Below, one piece after another: positions 61,472 through 64,000 of a DNA stretch of 64,000 bases (position 1 is the first letter of the stretch; each line of letters begins with the position of its first letter). The notes under the pieces were generated by a model. It did no database searches. It was given only the letters and a program-made list of their open reading frames with translations, and had not been told where the DNA came from. The stretch lies in NCBI RefSeq assembly GCF_002005105.1, contig NZ_MSCV01000014.1, forward strand, positions 1 to 64,000, written 5' to 3'. The DNA is from Methylocaldum sp. 14B. GTDB lineage: Bacteria; Pseudomonadota; Gammaproteobacteria; Methylococcales; Methylococcaceae. The translations under genes were made by a program, and so were the position numbers.

Positions 61472-62439
61472 GTCGTGGGGAAGGTAGGCTCTTTGCCGGA
61501 TAGGCTCCGTTCCAATGACGGCCGATCCCAGTGTCCCAGATCGGCGGCCGCGTCATAGGTGCTTTGGAGAAACTCCAGCAGCAGCCGGCCGGGTGAATCC
61601 GCCTGCCGCACCTCGGAATAAGGCAGGACGAATTCCTTGAGCTCGGGGCTGTAAAACGCGCTTTCGGGACGTGCCCGTGCGTCCGGAAAACCTTTCGGTT
61701 CAGGGTAGGCATAGGCGTAGAAGGCTGGAAACGGGACAGCATCGTTACCCGGCCAGAAGCCGCAACTGCTTACCTCATGGGAATAGGCCTCGCGGACCAC
61801 CCAATCGGGAAGATTGGGCACGCCGCCGGGGTGTTCGGGCGCGCGCCGGCCGGAGAAGCGCGTGACCGCCAGGTCGAAGCTGCCCCAGAAAAAATGCACC
61901 GGACTGCATTTGCCGATATAGCGCGCGCGGAATGCCTTGAATACGCTATCCGCCTGGGCCAGCACCCTCCAGCACCGGTGGGCGTGCTCGGCAGCGTAGG
62001 CGGCGTGTTCCCGATCCTGGTCGAAGGGAATCGCGCGGGCGACCTCGTTGGGTTTTTTCCGTATGGCGACCTCGATATCCAGCGCCCGAAGCGCGGCAAA
62101 AATTTCCCGGTAGAAATCGGCCACCGTGCAGGGTCGAAGCGGGAATTGTCGCGCCGCGCCGTCGCTGGTCCGGATCACGAGTCGATGCTCGATAAAATCG
62201 AAATCGATCTGGAACGTTCGGTCACGATAGGGAATCGGCGAGGTCGTCAGCCCGGATGTCGTCAGATAAAGCACGACATGCCAGGAGTGGTTGATCCAGG
62301 GCGTCAAGGCCAGCCGGATTTTGCCGACGATCTGTGTCCACATATGCAAGGTCGCATAGGTGTCTTGCCATGCCTGCAAAGGCAGGTCCGGCCAGGCCGA
62401 ATTGTCGTTGATGGTGCTCGAAGCGTTCTGGCTCGTCAT
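61468..62439 (-). CDS. DUF5996 family protein
   Basis: A 323-aa soluble protein; the ATG at 62439 has GGAGG 5 bases upstream. Blocks typical of the family include AWPDLPLQAWQDTYATLHMWTQ, VHFFWGSFDLAVTRFSGR, and a proline/aromatic-rich C-terminal half (ESAFYSPELKEFVLPY). The family is common in proteobacteria and actinobacteria but has no proven function. It is transcribed away from the GH15 gene. Confidence 0.75.
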   Translation of the reverse strand: MTSQNASSTINDNSAWPDLPLQAWQDTYATLHMWTQIVGKIRLALTPWINHSWHVVLYLTTSGLTTSPIPYRDRTFQIDFDFIEHRLVIRTSDGAARQFPLRPCTVADFYREIFAALRALDIEVAIRKKPNEVARAIPFDQDREHAAYAAEHAHRCWRVLAQADSVFKAFRARYIGKCSPVHFFWGSFDLAVTRFSGRRAPEHPGGVPNLPDWVVREAYSHEVSSCGFWPGNDAVPFPAFYAYAYPEPKGFPDARARPESAFYSPELKEFVLPYSEVRQADSPGRLLLEFLQSTYDAAADLGHWDRPSLERSLSGKEPTFPTT

Positions 62440-62484
62440 GGTGACCTCCATCGAGCGGGGAATTTCAACGTCTACTTCCGCTTG

Positions 62485-62741
62485 TTCCCAAGCTCCTGCT
62501 CTCATCGTTATACACAAGACCCAGCGGGTGGTCGTCACCGTCATTCCGTCCATGGACGACGGAATCCAGGGCCATGGATGGTAACCGGCCGGTCGCACGC
62601 TGGCTTATCCGAAGCACAGCTCCGGCCCGCCGCTTCACCTCCGTGTGGCTGGATTCCGGCTTCCCTGCCGGAATGACGGGTCCGGGCACGTTTCGGGTCG
62701 CTCGTAAGTTGTGTATAACGATGAGAGCTCCTGCTTGGGAA
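62485..62741. repeat. 257-bp element with near-perfect 33-bp terminal inverted repeats
   Basis: The left arm begins TTCCCAAGC and contains CTCTCATCGTTATACACAA; the right arm is its mirror, TTGTGTATAACGATGAGAG...GCTTGGGAA. Between the arms are CCGTCCATGGACGACGG and inverted GGATTCCGG/CCGGAATGACG pieces. It is non-coding and differs in its ends from repeats A and B. Confidence 0.65.
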
Positions 62742-62799
62742 TACGGCCTTGGAAGCTCCAGCCTCGCAAAGGGCAGGAAGCCGGAGCCTCCAAGACTTG

Positions 62800-62825
62800 G
62801 GTTCCCAACCTTGAGGTTGGGAACC
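62800..62825. repeat. 26-bp perfect palindrome
   Basis: GGTTCCCAACCT and AGGTTGGGAACC are separated by TG. It lies 193 bases before the GH15 start. It may be an operator or part of a dispersed repeat. Confidence 0.5.
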
Positions 62826-63018
62826 AACATCTGGTTTGATTTCTCGCGAGGTCCGGCCGTTCCGGAGTTCCGCATGCCGCCATGATTTACCTTTGTCAGA
62901 GCTTCCGGTTTCAGACGGAGCGAAGGCACTCCCGCATGCCCTGTCGGTCGAATCGATCAAGGTCTCACTCCGTGCGTTCGGTGCTTGTCCTGCGTCCCAT
63001 CCGACTGGAGATACAGCC

Positions 63019-64000
63019 GTGAGCCAGCTTCCCATCGCTGACTACGCCTTTCTGTCCGATTGCCACGGGGCCGGCCTGGTCAGCCGCGCCGGCTCGGTCG
63101 ACTGGCTTAACTTTGCCCGTTTCGACGCGCCCGCGATCTGCTCGCGGCTTCTGGATACGGACGGCGGCCATTGGGCCATCCGCCCGGTTGGCCAAGCATC
63201 GACGCGCCGCCGGTATCTCGACGGCACCCTGGTGCTTGAAACGACCTTCGAGACGCCGACCGGCACCGTGGTTCTGACCGACGCGCTGGCGATGGGACCC
63301 AACGAACGCGGCCACCAGCTCGGCGCCGACGCGCCGCATACCCTGATCCGCAGCGTCCGATGCCTGGCCGGGCACGCAGACCTCGAGATCGAGTACGCGC
63401 CCCGGCCGGAGTATGGGCTGGTCTTTCCCTTGTTGGTTCCGGTCGTTGGCGGCGTATCCGCGCGGGGCGGCGCCTCGGTGCTCCATCTCAGTTCGCCCGT
63501 GCCGTTTCAAATCACCCGTTCGACGGCATGGGCGGGCGTGAGAATCGAAGCCGGCCAACGCCTGGACTTCGCCTTGCAGCATCGTTCGAGTTCCGAAGCC
63601 GCGCCTCGAGTCTGGACCGAAGCGGATATCGCCGAACGGTTGGACGACACCATCACCGCCTGGCGCAGCTGGTCCGATCTCCACCAGAACTACGAAGGAC
63701 CGTGGCGGGAGCTCGTCCGCCACAGCGGGCGCGTGCTTCAGGGGCTGACCTATTTTCCGACCGGCGCCATCGTGGCCGCACCGACGACTTCGCTGCCGGA
63801 AGCCGTGGGCGGCAGCCGCAATTGGGACTACCGCTACACTTGGGTGCGCGATGCGAGTTTCACCCTGGAAGCGCTGTGGGTGGCGGCCTGCCCGGACGAA
63901 GCCTATAAATTCTTCGACTTCTTGGCAGGCTCGGCCTTGACCCAGATCGAGCGCGGCGTGGATATGCAGATCATGTTCGGCATCGGCGGCGAGCACGATC
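63019..64000 (+). CDS. glycoside hydrolase family 15 protein (glucoamylase/trehalase-like), partial
   Basis: Starts at GTG 63019 with GGAG 9 bases upstream and runs off the right edge (327 aa seen of a usual about 600). The N-terminal beta-sandwich (ADYAFLSDCHGAGLVSRAGS) leads into the (alpha/alpha)6 barrel with GGSRNWDYRYTWVRDASFTLEAL (about 274-296), the hallmark of bacterial GH15, where catalytic acids lie further downstream. It hydrolyses alpha-glucosidic bonds (starch, trehalose). No signal peptide, so cytoplasmic. Confidence 0.88.
   Translation, partial: MSQLPIADYAFLSDCHGAGLVSRAGSVDWLNFARFDAPAICSRLLDTDGGHWAIRPVGQASTRRRYLDGTLVLETTFETPTGTVVLTDALAMGPNERGHQLGADAPHTLIRSVRCLAGHADLEIEYAPRPEYGLVFPLLVPVVGGVSARGGASVLHLSSPVPFQITRSTAWAGVRIEAGQRLDFALQHRSSSEAAPRVWTEADIAERLDDTITAWRSWSDLHQNYEGPWRELVRHSGRVLQGLTYFPTGAIVAAPTTSLPEAVGGSRNWDYRYTWVRDASFTLEALWVAACPDEAYKFFDFLAGSALTQIERGVDMQIMFGIGGEHD

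Noticed and set aside
1-64000. CRISPR arrays
   Set aside because: Regularly spaced direct repeats with unique spacers were not seen anywhere; the repeats present are inverted or irregularly spaced.

Overview
The window looks like a chromosome segment of a GC-rich gammaproteobacterium, most plausibly a methanotroph-type (Methylococcales-like) bacterium. This assignment is inference from gene content, codon style and the many short dispersed palindromes; no rRNA or taxonomic marker gene is present.

Layout. 1-800: two abutting MITE-like repeats and an inverted repeat. 789-3117: two alpha/beta-hydrolase esterases and a small hypothetical protein. 3553-10000: a phosphate-scavenging block with a TPR protein, a secreted purple-acid-phosphatase-like metallophosphoesterase, a PhoD alkaline phosphatase and an outer-membrane porin. 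The two phosphatases are divergent and each has its own PhoB-box-like direct repeat. 10307-10358: the 3' half of a tRNA-Gln without its 5' half, which reads as the scar (att site) of an integrated element. 10836-13717: arsenosugar-type genes arsS and arsM with an AhpD-like protein. 13889-16036: a TVP38/TMEM64 membrane domain fused to a mercuric-reductase-like flavoprotein. 16346-18251: a MarR regulator and a 4Fe-4S/SCP2 protein sharing a repeated palindromic operator. 18769-22162: pstSCAB. 22499-24516: an HxlR regulator cut short by a repeat, with two SRPBCC proteins. 25256-27010: a DUF547 protein, an ECF sigma factor and a small zinc-finger anti-sigma candidate. 27026-28291: an IS256 remnant carrying two nested MITE-like elements.

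28366-45206 is the most unusual part: about 17 kb of tightly packed minus-strand genes encoding a 332-aa protein, an 828-aa DUF6603-type protein, three very large unrecognised proteins (1090, 1655 and 668 aa), a 362-aa protein, a 361-aa zincin-like metallopeptidase and a dienelactone-hydrolase-like protein. None has a signal peptide. A LuxR-type regulator is divergent to the first gene. I treat this as the best candidate for an undescribed multi-protein system.

46918-55040: acyltransferase, a broken IS3 element, a helicase remnant, a secreted coiled-coil protein, phage-like small genes with two regulators, small membrane proteins, and a 151-nt multi-hairpin structure that looks like a structured RNA. 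55108-58615: a two-gene unit of a CHAT-TPR caspase-like protease and a metallophosphoesterase, a second candidate system (possibly defence or cell death). 58928-64000: LysR regulator divergent from azoR-pirin, a DUF5996 protein, and the start of a GH15 glucoamylase/trehalase running off the window.
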